Counted from the stretch's first letter, positions 9,088 to 17,972 are shown. The stretch: DNA of 64,000 nucleotides from Cohnella zeiphila (GCF_014212055.1 NZ_JACJVO010000007.1:235062-299061), one strand, 5' to 3'. Notes: generated by a model from the letters alone, not told the origin. Translations and numbers: made by a program.

Positions 9088-9117
9088 AGAATACCTTATT
9101 CGGCTTCCATCTGTCAA
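9088..9117 (-). promoter_or_regulatory. Sigma-A promoter of the siderophore permease operon
   Basis: On the minus strand TTGACA (9112-9117) is followed after 18 bp by TATTCT (9088-9093). The Fur box begins about 10 bp further on. Confidence 0.6.
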
Positions 9118-9126
9118 ACCTCTATT

Positions 9127-10845
9127 TTACATTTGACTGAACTGGGCGCGATGCAGACGGGAATAATGGCCTTGGCTTTGAATCAATTCATCGTGGCGTC
9201 CTTGCTCGGCAATGCCGTCCTCGGTCACGACCACGATCCGGTCCGCGTTCTTGATCGTTGCCAGACGGTGCGCGATGACCAGCGTCGTCCTCCCTTGGGA
9301 CAGCTCGGCCAGCGATTGCTGGATCGCGGCTTCCGTCTCGGTATCCAGCGCCGACGTCGCTTCGTCGAGAATGAGGATCGGCGGATTTTTGAGGAACATC
9401 CGCGCGATCGCAAGCCGCTGCTTCTGGCCCCCCGACAGCTTGACGCCCCGCTCTCCGATGACTGTCCCCATTCCGTCCGGCTGCGACCGAATGAACGTAT
9501 CCAACCGCGCCCGCCGGGCCGCTTCCCAGATCTGCTCTTCGGTCGCGCCCAGCTTGCCGTATTCGATATTCTCGCGAATCGTGCCGGCGAACAGGAAGAC
9601 GTCCTGCTGCACGATGCCGATCTGCCGCCGAAGCGACTCCAACGTGAGGCCGCGAATGTCCATGCCGTCGATCGTAATCGCCCCCCCATCGACTTCGTAG
9701 AACCGGGGAAGCAGGCTGCACAGCGTCGTCTTGCCGGCGCCGGACGGCCCGACGAACGCGACCGTCTCGCCCGCGCGGATCGTCAGGTTGATGCCTTTCA
9801 GCGCCATCGCGTTCGCATCATAGCCGAAAGAGACGTCCTGGTAGCGAATATGGCCCTGCAGGTGCGGAACGTCGATCGCACCGGGCCTGTCGGCCACGTC
9901 CGGCTCGGTCTCCAGCAGCTCGACGTAGCGCTTGAAGCCGGCGATCCCTTTCGGATAGCTCTCGACGATCGCGTTGATTTTCTCGATCGGCCGAAAAAGG
10001 ACGTTGACGAGCAGCAGGAACGCGATAAAATCCCCGTATTTCATGTTGTCGTGGTAGACGAACCAAGCGCCGCTGATCATGACGAGCAGCGACACCAGCC
10101 GCATGAGCATGTAGCTGAGCGACGTGTTTTTGCCCATAATCTTGTATGCGATCAGCTTGGCGGTCCGATAACGCTCGTTGTTGACCGCGAACAGCTTCTT
10201 CTCGTGCTCCTCGTTGGAGAACGCCTGAACGACGCGAATGCCGCCGACATTGTCCTCCACGCGCGCGTTGAAGTCCGCCATGTCCGTAAACATGCGGTGG
10301 AACGCCTTGGTCATTTTGCCGTTGAAATAAACCGCCAGCACGATCATGACCGGCACGGTCGCGAACGTGATCAGCGCCAGCTTCAGGTGGATCGACGCCA
10401 TCAGGATGAACGCGCCCACGAGCGTCATCAGCGCGATGAACATGTCTTCCGGGCCGTGATGGGCGACTTCTCCGATCTCCATCAAGTCGTTGGTCATCCT
10501 TGAGATCAAATGGCCGGTCTTGTTATTGTCGAAAAAGCGGAAGCTCAGCTTCTGAATATGATTGAACAGCTTCCGCCTCATATCCGTCTCGATATTGATG
10601 CCCAGCATATGCCCCCAGTAGCCGACGACGAATTGCATGAAAGAGTTGATCAAATAGACCGACAGCAAGCCGACGCACGCCCAGACGATCAAATTCCAGT
10701 CTTTGCCGGGAAGCAGATCGTCCACCACCTTGTCCACGGCAAGCGGAAAGCCGAGCTCCAGCAAGGCGACGAAGACGGCACAGCCGAAATCGAGAACGAA
10801 CAGTCCTTTGTAAGGACGGTAGTAAGAGAAAAAACGGCGTAACAA
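9127..10845 (-). CDS. ywjA: ABC exporter with fused membrane and ATPase domains (YwjA/MsbA type)
   Basis: A 572-aa half-transporter that works as a dimer. Six membrane helices occupy residues 1-310, then an ABC ATPase: Walker A GPSGAGKTT, Q-loop QQDVFLFAGT, signature LSGGQKQR, Walker B LILDEATSALD and H-loop IAHRL. The N-terminal sequence, especially TGHLISRMTNDLMEIGEVAHHGPED, closely recalls B. subtilis YwjA. It starts at TTG 10845 with the strong SD GGAGGTG 5 nt upstream. The substrate is unknown; lipids or hydrophobic drugs are usual for this clade. It is probably a single transcription unit. Confidence 0.9.
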   Translation of the reverse strand: MLRRFFSYYRPYKGLFVLDFGCAVFVALLELGFPLAVDKVVDDLLPGKDWNLIVWACVGLLSVYLINSFMQFVVGYWGHMLGINIETDMRRKLFNHIQKLSFRFFDNNKTGHLISRMTNDLMEIGEVAHHGPEDMFIALMTLVGAFILMASIHLKLALITFATVPVMIVLAVYFNGKMTKAFHRMFTDMADFNARVEDNVGGIRVVQAFSNEEHEKKLFAVNNERYRTAKLIAYKIMGKNTSLSYMLMRLVSLLVMISGAWFVYHDNMKYGDFIAFLLLVNVLFRPIEKINAIVESYPKGIAGFKRYVELLETEPDVADRPGAIDVPHLQGHIRYQDVSFGYDANAMALKGINLTIRAGETVAFVGPSGAGKTTLCSLLPRFYEVDGGAITIDGMDIRGLTLESLRRQIGIVQQDVFLFAGTIRENIEYGKLGATEEQIWEAARRARLDTFIRSQPDGMGTVIGERGVKLSGGQKQRLAIARMFLKNPPILILDEATSALDTETEAAIQQSLAELSQGRTTLVIAHRLATIKNADRIVVVTEDGIAEQGRHDELIQSQGHYSRLHRAQFSQM

Positions 10846-10950
10846 CGGCGCACCTCCGCAAGAAAGATAGATAAGCCCATCTTCATCTTAACCCGAGCGC
10901 TCCGGTCTGCAAATGGACAATCGTGCGAAGCTGCGGCGCCAAAAAGAAAA

Positions 10951-10973
10951 ACCGTCCGCGCAAGGCGGACGGT
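10951..10973 (-). terminator. Intrinsic terminator of the PrsA-like gene
   Basis: A 9-bp perfect stem (ACCGTCCGC with GCGGACGGT) around a 5-nt loop, followed on the minus strand by TTTTCTTTTT. Confidence 0.85.
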
Positions 10974-10989
10974 CCGGCGAAGCGAAAAA

Positions 10990-12234
10990 TCATTGCGATG
11001 CGGAAGCCGAAGGCGATGCCGACGGCGACGAAGATGCCGAAGGAGAAGCGGAGGCCGAAGAATCGCTCGAAGCCGATCCGGACGGCGCGGCCGATTCCGA
11101 CGGAACCGAGTCGGCGGGCGGCGTTTCGGTAGCGGTGGTGGCGTCTTCCTGCGTGAGGAAGTTTTTGTAGCCTTCCGTTTTCTTGGCTTCGGTGAACCAA
11201 TCGGAGAAGCCTTCGTTGATCTTCTCGTCGAGGTAATCGTTCTTCACTTGATCCTTGACATCGTCATAGTTGGCGGCTACCGCTTCTTTCCGGTCGGTAA
11301 GCTTGATGATATGATAGCCGTTCGGAGATTGGACGACGTCGCTCATTTCGCCTGTCTTGAGAGCGAACGCCGCGGTCTCGAACTGCTCGTTCATGACGCC
11401 TTTGCCGAAGAAGCCCAGATCGCCGCCGTTATCCTTGGAGCCGGTGTCGATCGACTTCTCCTTGGCCAGCGTAGCGAAGTCGGCGCCCTGCTTCAATTGC
11501 TTCAGGACCGCTTCGGCTTCTTCCTTCGTTTGAAGCAGGATATGCGAAGCCCGTACTTGCTCGGGCGTTCCGTAGTTGTCCTTATTTTTGTCGAAGTAAG
11601 CTTTGAGATCGTCTTCCGACGGGTTCAGCTTCTTAGCGAAGATGAGGCGCAATTCCAGCTGCGGACGGGTTTGCTCCTTGAACTGATCAAGCGTCATGCC
11701 GCTGGATGCGAGCGCCTGGCTGAACTGATCGTCCGTCGTGAAATTGTTCTTCTTTTTGATGTCGGCGATGTACGCGTCGACGTCGGCGTCGGTCACTTGT
11801 CCGCCGGTTTTGCCGGCTTCGTTGGAGATCACCTTGAACATCATGATCTGATCGAGCTGTTGACCCATCTGGGCCTCGCCCGTGGTCTTGACCATCTCGT
11901 TGTACAGATCGGCCTGGGTGATCGACTTGCCGTCCAGCTCGCCGACCGCCTTGTTCATCGAGTTGCCGCCCGAATCGCGGACAAGCACGAAAATAAGAGC
12001 GGCGATCGCGATGACCGCGATCGCGATCCAAGGCCAGCTCTTGTTGCCGCCTCCGGATGCCGCAGGCTTCGCAGGCGCCGGACGAACGGCTGCCGGTGCC
12101 GGCTTCGCCTTGGGCGCTTCTTCTACGGGAGCGGAACGCTCCTCTTCGATCTCTACATTCTCTTCCGGCTTGTCCGATTCCGGACGCTCGTCGGAAGGAA
12201 CGGCTTGCAATGGATCTTTGTTTTCTTCGCTCAT
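10990..12234 (-). CDS. PrsA-like peptidyl-prolyl isomerase (parvulin), membrane-anchored
   Basis: A 414-aa extracytoplasmic foldase. Residues 1-65 are cytoplasmic and rich in Glu, Pro and Ala; one membrane helix follows (about 67-85, WPWIAIAVIAIAALIFVLV). A SurA/PrsA-type N domain comes next, then the parvulin domain from about 210 (QVRASHILLQTKEEAE through GYHIIKLTDRKE). The last 50 residues are a Ser/Ala/Pro low-complexity tail. Unlike classical PrsA it has no lipobox and is held by a helix. It should help secreted proteins fold at the membrane-wall interface. ATG 12234 has AGGAGG 11 nt upstream; a strong terminator follows. Confidence 0.85.
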   Translation of the reverse strand: MSEENKDPLQAVPSDERPESDKPEENVEIEEERSAPVEEAPKAKPAPAAVRPAPAKPAASGGGNKSWPWIAIAVIAIAALIFVLVRDSGGNSMNKAVGELDGKSITQADLYNEMVKTTGEAQMGQQLDQIMMFKVISNEAGKTGGQVTDADVDAYIADIKKKNNFTTDDQFSQALASSGMTLDQFKEQTRPQLELRLIFAKKLNPSEDDLKAYFDKNKDNYGTPEQVRASHILLQTKEEAEAVLKQLKQGADFATLAKEKSIDTGSKDNGGDLGFFGKGVMNEQFETAAFALKTGEMSDVVQSPNGYHIIKLTDRKEAVAANYDDVKDQVKNDYLDEKINEGFSDWFTEAKKTEGYKNFLTQEDATTATETPPADSVPSESAAPSGSASSDSSASASPSASSSPSASPSASASQ

Positions 12235-12327
12235 TCTCTCATGATCCTCCTCTTGTTTGTAAAGCTCATTGTTCCACTATATCAAATTTTCCGCAGATTA
12301 CCTTAATATAAACTTAAAAAACGCAAA

Positions 12328-12350
12328 AAACCCGGCTCGAAGCCCGGTTT
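12328..12350 (-). terminator. Terminator-like hairpin after the sugar-oxidation operon
   Basis: On the minus strand ACCGGGCT and AGCCGGGT pair with one internal mismatch and are followed by TTTTTTGCGTTTTTT. It is the more distal of two hairpins behind the last gene of the operon. Confidence 0.65.
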
Positions 12351-12415
12351 TCTGTCGCATTTCCTCGATTTCTCTAATATGCCCGGCTTCAGGCGCGATT
12401 GCCTGAGAAAAGGCC

Positions 12416-12448
12416 AAACCTCCAAAACCGGACCGGTCTTGGAGGTTT
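12416..12448 (-). terminator. Hairpin directly after the Gfo/Idh gene stop codon
   Basis: A perfect 10-bp stem (AAACCTCCAA with TTGGAGGTTT) starts 3 nt past the stop codon. The loop holds a nested ACCGG-type repeat. A short pyrimidine tract with TTTTC follows, so it may act as a terminator or as 3'-end protection. Confidence 0.5.
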
Positions 12449-12451
12449 CTG

Positions 12452-13714
12452 TCAGGCCTGATTCGGCACTCCGGAAGGCGGCGTCCTCCCTTCCGTCGCA
12501 TAGCCGGGCGGCAATTCGAAATGGCGGTAAGCGTCCATGCGCGCGGGCTCGGTCGGCTTGGCCCATGGAAACGGAACCTCGGAATAAAGCAGCCCTTGCG
12601 AAGCCGCCTCCCGGATCCCTTCCGACAGAGCCGGAAGCAGGCGAATGATCGAATCTCCCGCTTCCTGCTCGGTAACGAAAGAACCCGAAATGGTCCGAAC
12701 GGCCTGCGAGGATTCGTAGGCTCCATTGGAGACGAGGACGAAGCCGCGGGACGCTTCGATTGGCGCGAAGAGAGGCACGTCCGGATTCGCGATCGCCTGC
12801 ATCAGGTTGTCGTACATATTCCTCATAAGATTCTCTTCGCCGAACGAGCGGACTTCTTCCTCTCCGCCGATGCGCTGAACGATCCGGTTGTCGTAATGCC
12901 AGACGATCTCTCCGAGCGTTCCCTCGACGGCGATAAACGGCGTCTCGTTCGCCGGATGGCACAGCATCGCGTAGAAAAGGACTTCGACGCCATCATGCGT
13001 AACGGCGCGAATGCACGAGACGTCGTCGCCTTCGATGTCGTTCACGCGGTACAATTCCGCTTGCACCGTCTGCGGAAGCATGCGCGAAGGATCGGCGTCA
13101 CCGGCGGCAAGCAAGCAATTGTTGAGCAGATGCGCAAACGGGTTGTTGAACGTTCCGTCGAGGACGTACTTTCCGCCGTTCGTCAGCTTGCCCGCCCACG
13201 GCGTCCGGGCGTAATACGCCTTCGATCGCGACCAAATGCCGACGCCGGTCACCCGCTTGACTTCCCCGATCGCTCCGGCATGGAGCCGGTCAAGCAGCTC
13301 GCGGAAAGCCCGGCCCGACGTGTTCTGGAAGTCGACCTGGCATAGCTTTCCGCTCGCCTTCCGTGCGGCGATAATCTCATCCAGATCCTGAATCGTTACC
13401 GCCGGAGGCTTCTCCACCAACACGTGGAAGCCCATCTCCAGCACGCGGACGCACATCGGCTTATGGGCGGCGATCGGAGTCGCGATCGCCACGAAATCGA
13501 TCTCGGGATGATCGGCAAGCATCTGTTCATAATCCGTATAGTGCGCCGCTCCGAGCGCGGTTAACCGTTCGAACTGTTCCGGGAAGCGATCCGGCTGCAG
13601 CTCCGCGAAAGCGGGAATTTCGATGCGCCCTTCTTGGGCCAGCTCCGACATCGCGCGGACGTGCGAGGAACCGAATCCTCCGATCCCCACCAGCGCGGCT
13701 TTGAATGTCCTCAC
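12452..13714 (-). CDS. Gfo/Idh/MocA-family oxidoreductase (second in the cluster)
   Basis: A 420-aa NAD(P)-dependent dehydrogenase. The N-terminal Rossmann fold starts with ALVGIGGFGSSHVRAM and carries the family signature VLVEKPPAVT near residue 100. The C-terminal alpha/beta domain binds the sugar or inositol. The protein is longer than typical members (about 350 aa), with extra residues at the C-terminus. GTG 13714 has AAAGGAGG 8 nt upstream. It is the last gene of a four-gene operon that also encodes another Gfo/Idh protein, a DUF993 protein and a TIM-barrel isomerase. The exact substrate cannot be read from the sequence. Confidence 0.85.
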   Translation of the reverse strand: MRTFKAALVGIGGFGSSHVRAMSELAQEGRIEIPAFAELQPDRFPEQFERLTALGAAHYTDYEQMLADHPEIDFVAIATPIAAHKPMCVRVLEMGFHVLVEKPPAVTIQDLDEIIAARKASGKLCQVDFQNTSGRAFRELLDRLHAGAIGEVKRVTGVGIWSRSKAYYARTPWAGKLTNGGKYVLDGTFNNPFAHLLNNCLLAAGDADPSRMLPQTVQAELYRVNDIEGDDVSCIRAVTHDGVEVLFYAMLCHPANETPFIAVEGTLGEIVWHYDNRIVQRIGGEEEVRSFGEENLMRNMYDNLMQAIANPDVPLFAPIEASRGFVLVSNGAYESSQAVRTISGSFVTEQEAGDSIIRLLPALSEGIREAASQGLLYSEVPFPWAKPTEPARMDAYRHFELPPGYATEGRTPPSGVPNQA

Positions 13715-13741
13715 GGAGGTCCCCTCCTTTACTCCGTTGTT

Positions 13742-14563
13742 TTACACGTGGTCCAGGTACCGTTCTTTGATCAGAGACAACGCCTCGTCGCCCGGCATGT
13801 CCCACACCTCGCGATTGAAAATCTCCACTTCGATCGGCCCGTCGTACCCGGCCGCTTCGACCGCCGTGCGCATCCGCCGCAGCTCGATGACGCCGTCGCC
13901 CATCATGCCTCTGCCCATGAGTATATCCGGCATCGGGACGAGCCAGTCCGAGACGTGGAAGCCGAGAATGCGCCCTTCGGCACGCTTGATTTGCGCGTAT
14001 AACTCCGGGTCCCACCAGACATGAAACGCATCGACGACGACGCCGACGTCGCGGGCGTCGAACTTCTCCGCCAGGGCGTTCGCCTGCCCTAAGGTATTGA
14101 TGACCGACCGCTCGGCGGCATACATCGGATGGAGCGGTTCAATGCCGAGCTTGACGCCGTGGGATCGGGCGAGCGGCGCCAGCTCCCCGATCGCCTCTTC
14201 GACCGTCCGGCGGGCGGCATCGATGTCGCGCCCTTCCGCCGGGCCGCATACGAGCACGAGCGTATCCGTGCCCAGCTCGGCCGCTTCTTCGATCGCCCGC
14301 CGGTTGTCGTCGATCCTCTCCCGGCGCGCTTCCGGCGTCGCCGCATGGAAGAAGCCGCCGCGGCAAAGGCTGGAGATGCGAAGGCCGGCATCCCGGATGA
14401 GCCGCTTGCTCTCCGCCAGCCCCGCGTCCGCCACTTTATGGCGCCATAAGGCGATCCAGGGCACGCCGGCGCGTACGCAGACGTCCGCCGCTTCCCGCAT
14501 GGACAGACGGTCGGTCGTAATTTGGTTCAAGCTCAGTCGCTCAATGGAACGAAGCGGCTCCAT
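13742..14563 (-). CDS. Sugar phosphate isomerase/epimerase-family TIM barrel
   Basis: A 273-aa single-domain TIM barrel of the xylose-isomerase-like (AP endonuclease 2) superfamily. Likely metal-binding positions are in VKLGIEPLHPMY (Glu), VVVDAFHVWWD (Asp and His), GFHVSDW (His) and PIEVEIFN (Glu). I start it at ATG 14563, which has AAGGAGGGAATCCG upstream; an ATG at 14587 would overlap the preceding gene and lacks an SD. Family members include isomerases, epimerases, dehydratases and keto-glycoside lyases. Two dehydrogenases in the operon favour a role on an oxidised sugar, which is inference. Confidence 0.8.
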   Translation of the reverse strand: MEPLRSIERLSLNQITTDRLSMREAADVCVRAGVPWIALWRHKVADAGLAESKRLIRDAGLRISSLCRGGFFHAATPEARRERIDDNRRAIEEAAELGTDTLVLVCGPAEGRDIDAARRTVEEAIGELAPLARSHGVKLGIEPLHPMYAAERSVINTLGQANALAEKFDARDVGVVVDAFHVWWDPELYAQIKRAEGRILGFHVSDWLVPMPDILMGRGMMGDGVIELRRMRTAVEAAGYDGPIEVEIFNREVWDMPGDEALSLIKERYLDHV

Positions 14564-14576
14564 TCGGATTCCCTCC

Positions 14577-15746
14577 TTAATCTTCAAGGCCGGCCAGAGC
14601 CAGCGTTTTCTTCATGCGCGCGACCGCCAGTTCCCGGTCGCGGAGCAAGCCCGCGCGATCGGCCAGAACGAACAGGTCGGACAGATGAACGATGGAGCGG
14701 CTTCCTTCTGCTCCCCCGAGCATCCGGAAGTGGGACTGATGCCCGTTCAAGTAAGCCATGAAGACGATTCCCGTCTTATAGGCGTACGTAGGTTTCTTGA
14801 AGATATGGCGCGACAGCGCCACGGTCGGTTCCATGATCGCTTCGTATCGGCTCGCATCCCCGGCGTCCAGCGCATGAAGCGCGGCGGCGGCGACGGGCGC
14901 GATCGCGTCGAAGATGCCGAGCAGCGCATGACTGTAGCCTTGCCCGTCGCCCCGGATCAGTTCCGGATAGTTGAAGTCGTCGCCCGTGTACATGCGCACG
15001 CCTTCCGGCAGCATCCGGCGCATGCGGATTTCCTTCTCGGCGTCCAGTAGGGAAATCTTGATGCCGTCGACCTTGTCCGCATGATCGCGGATGACGCCGA
15101 GGCAAACTTCCATCGCCGCGTCCAGGTCGTTCTTATGCCCCCAGTATCCGGCGAGCGCAGGATCGAACATGTCTCCCAGCCAATGCAGGATGACCGGCTG
15201 CTTCACCTGTCGCAGGATGTTCCCGTACACCCGCCGGTAATCTTCCGGCCCTTTGGCGCATGCGGCCAACGCACGGCTCGCCATCAGGATAACCTGCCCG
15301 CCTTCCCCTTCGACAAAACCGACTTGCTCCTCATAGGCGGCTTCCACCTGCTCCAGCGTCACCGAAGGACTCGGCGCGAGATGATCGGTCCCGGCGCCGC
15401 TGGCAATCTTCCCGCCGACGGAGCGCGCTTCCGCGACGGAACGGCGGATGAGCTCCTTCGAGCGGGTCCAATCGAGTCCCATTCCCCGCTGCGCGGTATC
15501 CATCGCTTCCGCGACCGCCAGGCCGTGCTTCCACAGGTGGTGTCGGTACGCGAGCGTGGCGTTCCAATCGATTCGGGAATCGTGAAGCGGATCGGTGTCC
15601 GCGAACGGATCGCTGACGACATGAGCCGCGGAGTATGCGATCCGGCTCCGGAACGGCTGCTCCGGCACCGCAAGCTGCGCTTGCTCCTTCAATTCGTATT
15701 CGTACAGTTCGCCGCCCGCGCGGGGCAGCCGTACGGTGATCGCCAT
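14577..15746 (-). CDS. DUF993-family protein, dihydrodipicolinate-synthase-like fold
   Basis: A 389-aa protein of the DUF993 family, annotated as aldolase/DHDPS-like. The core looks like a TIM barrel, with conserved-looking strands QPVILHWLGDMFDPAL, KVDGIKISLLDAEKE (a possible Schiff-base lysine) and VRMYTGDDFNYPELI. ATG 15746 has GGAGG 7 nt upstream. It sits between a Gfo/Idh dehydrogenase and the TIM-barrel isomerase with gaps of about 15 nt, so co-translation is likely. A lyase or aldolase step on a keto-sugar acid would fit, but no DUF993 biochemistry is known to me. Confidence 0.8.
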   Translation of the reverse strand: MAITVRLPRAGGELYEYELKEQAQLAVPEQPFRSRIAYSAAHVVSDPFADTDPLHDSRIDWNATLAYRHHLWKHGLAVAEAMDTAQRGMGLDWTRSKELIRRSVAEARSVGGKIASGAGTDHLAPSPSVTLEQVEAAYEEQVGFVEGEGGQVILMASRALAACAKGPEDYRRVYGNILRQVKQPVILHWLGDMFDPALAGYWGHKNDLDAAMEVCLGVIRDHADKVDGIKISLLDAEKEIRMRRMLPEGVRMYTGDDFNYPELIRGDGQGYSHALLGIFDAIAPVAAAALHALDAGDASRYEAIMEPTVALSRHIFKKPTYAYKTGIVFMAYLNGHQSHFRMLGGAEGSRSIVHLSDLFVLADRAGLLRDRELAVARMKKTLALAGLED

Positions 15747-15761
15747 CGGTATCCCTCCCGT

Positions 15762-16913
15762 TTACAAGCTGAGCGTCGGCACGTCGATCCAGCGGCGTTC
15801 CTGCCACGACTGAAGCGCCAGGTCGGCGAGCTGCGTTCCTTTGGCGCCCTCCAGCAGGTCCCACGAGAACGGCGCGTCTGCGGCCACGTGCCGCAGGAAC
15901 ATCTCCCATTGCACCTTGAACGCGTTGTCGAACGTCTGGTTATCGGGTACCGTTTCCCACATCTCCCGGAAGGAGAACGGATTCGGAATGTCCGGGTTCC
16001 ATACCGGCTTCGGCGTATTGACGCGATGCTGCGTCTTGCACTCCCGCAAGCCGGCTACCGCGCTGCCTTCGGTGCCGTCCACCGTTACCGTCAGCAGATC
16101 GTCGCGATCCACCCGTACCGTCCAGGACGAATTCGCCTGAACGATGATGCCGCCTTCCAGTTCGAATGTCGCATACGCCGAATCGTCCGCCGTGCACTCG
16201 TAGGGCTCGCCCTTCTCGTCCCAGCGGCGCGGGATATGGGTTGCGGCCAGGCAGGATACCGACTTGACTTCGCCGAACAGGTGACCGAGCACGTAGCGCC
16301 AATGCGCGAACATATCGACGATGATGCCGCCGCCGTCTTCCTTGCGATAGTTCCAGGAAGGCCGCTGCCCGGCCTGCCAATCGCCTTCGTATACCCAATA
16401 GCCGAACTCCATGCGAACCGACAGGATATGGCCGAAAAAGCCCGAATCGACCAGCCGCTTCAGCTTGAGCAGACCCGGAAGGAACAACTTGTCCTGCACG
16501 ACGCCGTTTTTGACGCCGGCCTGCCGGGCCAGGCGGGCGAGTTCTAGCGAGCCGGCCAGATCCGAAGCGGTCGGCTTCTCGCAATAAATGTGCTTGCCGG
16601 CGGCAATTGCGCGCTTGATGGCGTCGGCGCGGTGCGCCGTCGTCTGGCTGTCGAAGTAAATCTCATTGTAAGGATCGGCGAGACAGGCATCCAGATCCGT
16701 GCTCCAGCGAGTAAGCCCGTGCTTTTCCGCAAGCGCTTGCATCTTGGAGGCTTGGCGTCCGACCAGAATCGGGTCCGGCATGACGACGTCTCCGTCGGGA
16801 AGCGTGACGCCGCCTTGCTGGCGAATGGCAAGAATCGAGCGAATCAGGTGTTGGTTCGTTCCCATCCGGCCGGAAACGCCGTTCATAATGATTCCGATAT
16901 TGCGAACAGTCAT
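15762..16913 (-). CDS. Gfo/Idh/MocA-family oxidoreductase (first in the cluster)
   Basis: A 383-aa NAD(P)-dependent dehydrogenase. The Rossmann region starts with NIGIIMNGVSGRMGTNQHL; the family motif is KHIYCEKPTASD, and the substrate domain includes GGGIIVDMFAHWRYVLGHL with the usual catalytic-face His. It is not a close paralogue of the second dehydrogenase, so the two probably catalyse different steps. It is the first structural gene after the AraC regulator, 82 nt downstream and in the same orientation. SD GGGAG lies 10 nt before ATG 16913. Confidence 0.85.
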   Translation of the reverse strand: MTVRNIGIIMNGVSGRMGTNQHLIRSILAIRQQGGVTLPDGDVVMPDPILVGRQASKMQALAEKHGLTRWSTDLDACLADPYNEIYFDSQTTAHRADAIKRAIAAGKHIYCEKPTASDLAGSLELARLARQAGVKNGVVQDKLFLPGLLKLKRLVDSGFFGHILSVRMEFGYWVYEGDWQAGQRPSWNYRKEDGGGIIVDMFAHWRYVLGHLFGEVKSVSCLAATHIPRRWDEKGEPYECTADDSAYATFELEGGIIVQANSSWTVRVDRDDLLTVTVDGTEGSAVAGLRECKTQHRVNTPKPVWNPDIPNPFSFREMWETVPDNQTFDNAFKVQWEMFLRHVAADAPFSWDLLEGAKGTQLADLALQSWQERRWIDVPTLSL

Positions 16914-16995
16914 GTGATGGAGGCTCCCTTCAAGGTTATAGCCTCATTCTAGAGCGCGGGAGACCGAATTTCTTGCGAGATCGGGAACGAAATTC

Positions 16996-17793
16996 TCAAT
17001 TTCGGAACTGATTTTCGCGGAACGACTTCGGGGACATCTTGACGAGCGCTTTGAACGAACGGTAAAACGTGGACACGGAATCGTATCCGACCTCGAAGCA
17101 GATCGAGATAATGTCCTTGCTCGTCTCGGCAAGCAGCTTCTGCGCCACGCGAATGCGCACTTCGGCCAAGTATTGCATCGGGGTCAGATCGTACCGCTCT
17201 TTGAAAATGTTGTTGACGTGACGGGTGCTCATCCCCAGCTTGGAGGCGATGTCGCCGGCCGTCAGCTGTTCGTAGTAATGGGTGTCGATGTATCCCTGGA
17301 TTTTCTCCGCGCGCAGCCGGTTCGAACCGCTTCCCGTCGAAGGGACGGCCTGAGAGCGGGCAAGGATGAGCAGAAGCTGCGCCAGTTGAATCTGCAAAGC
17401 CAACCGCCCCAGCGGCGACGGCTCGGCCGACTGTTCGAAAAGCATTTTGCGGAGCAGCTGGCGAAGCTCGCTTCCGGCGAATCCGCTCGGCTTGACCAAT
17501 GCGGACGCGCGAAAATAATCTTTGATCAGCCGGTCCGTCAAGTTGTCTTCCAGCGCCTTCTCGTCGAACACAAGCACAAGCAGCGTCAGCTTGGAGGAGG
17601 ACAGAACGGAATGGACGGACAACGGAACGATGAGCGCCGCATCGTTCGGCTCCAGCCGCCAAACTTCTCCGCCCAGGCGGATCTCCCCTTTCCCTTCCAG
17701 CACGAACAGCAGCTGATGGTACGGATGATGATGCTCGGACACCCGATGCCCGCCGATATGTTTATGCTCGTAGAGGAAAATCGGACGATCCAT
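16996..17793 (-). CDS. AraC-family transcriptional regulator of the sugar cluster
   Basis: A 265-aa regulator. An N-terminal cupin (residues about 1-95, with HHHPYHQLLFVLEGKGEIRL) binds the effector. The C-terminal double helix-turn-helix spans about 165-265, with AGDIASKLGMSTRHVNNIFKE and the second-HTH signature ICFEVGYDSVSTFYRSFK. It is transcribed in the same direction as the dehydrogenase/DUF993/isomerase genes directly behind it, so it is probably their pathway-specific activator. The upstream region also holds the spo0A terminator. Confidence 0.9.
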   Translation of the reverse strand: MDRPIFLYEHKHIGGHRVSEHHHPYHQLLFVLEGKGEIRLGGEVWRLEPNDAALIVPLSVHSVLSSSKLTLLVLVFDEKALEDNLTDRLIKDYFRASALVKPSGFAGSELRQLLRKMLFEQSAEPSPLGRLALQIQLAQLLLILARSQAVPSTGSGSNRLRAEKIQGYIDTHYYEQLTAGDIASKLGMSTRHVNNIFKERYDLTPMQYLAEVRIRVAQKLLAETSKDIISICFEVGYDSVSTFYRSFKALVKMSPKSFRENQFRN

Positions 17794-17896
17794 AAGCGCA
17801 CCCCTCCTTGATCACGTTCAACTTCTCTTTCTCTATTTGTTCTGCAAATTCCGACAGAAATCCTGCCGGATTTTCACGCGGAAAGTCATGAAAAAA

Positions 17897-17946
17897 CGCC
17901 GCTCCTCTCTCGGCCCGGTTGCAAGCCATGAGAGAAGCGACGCTTT
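17897..17946 (-). terminator. Terminator of spo0A
   Basis: An imperfect long hairpin: on the minus strand GCGTCGCTTCTCTCA pairs with GAGAGAGGAGCGGCG with bulges, followed by TTTTTT. It begins about 25 nt past the spo0A stop. Confidence 0.7.
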
Positions 17947-17972
17947 TATGGAAATCCGTAACGCGTAGCCTC

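Noticed and set aside
9133..10503. A 456-codon frame opposite the ABC exporter
   Set aside because: Composition is that of a reversed coding strand and all ABC motifs are on the minus strand.
15081..16547. A 488-codon frame opposite the DUF993 and first Gfo/Idh genes
   Set aside because: It spans two genes with clear family motifs on the other strand; no SD.
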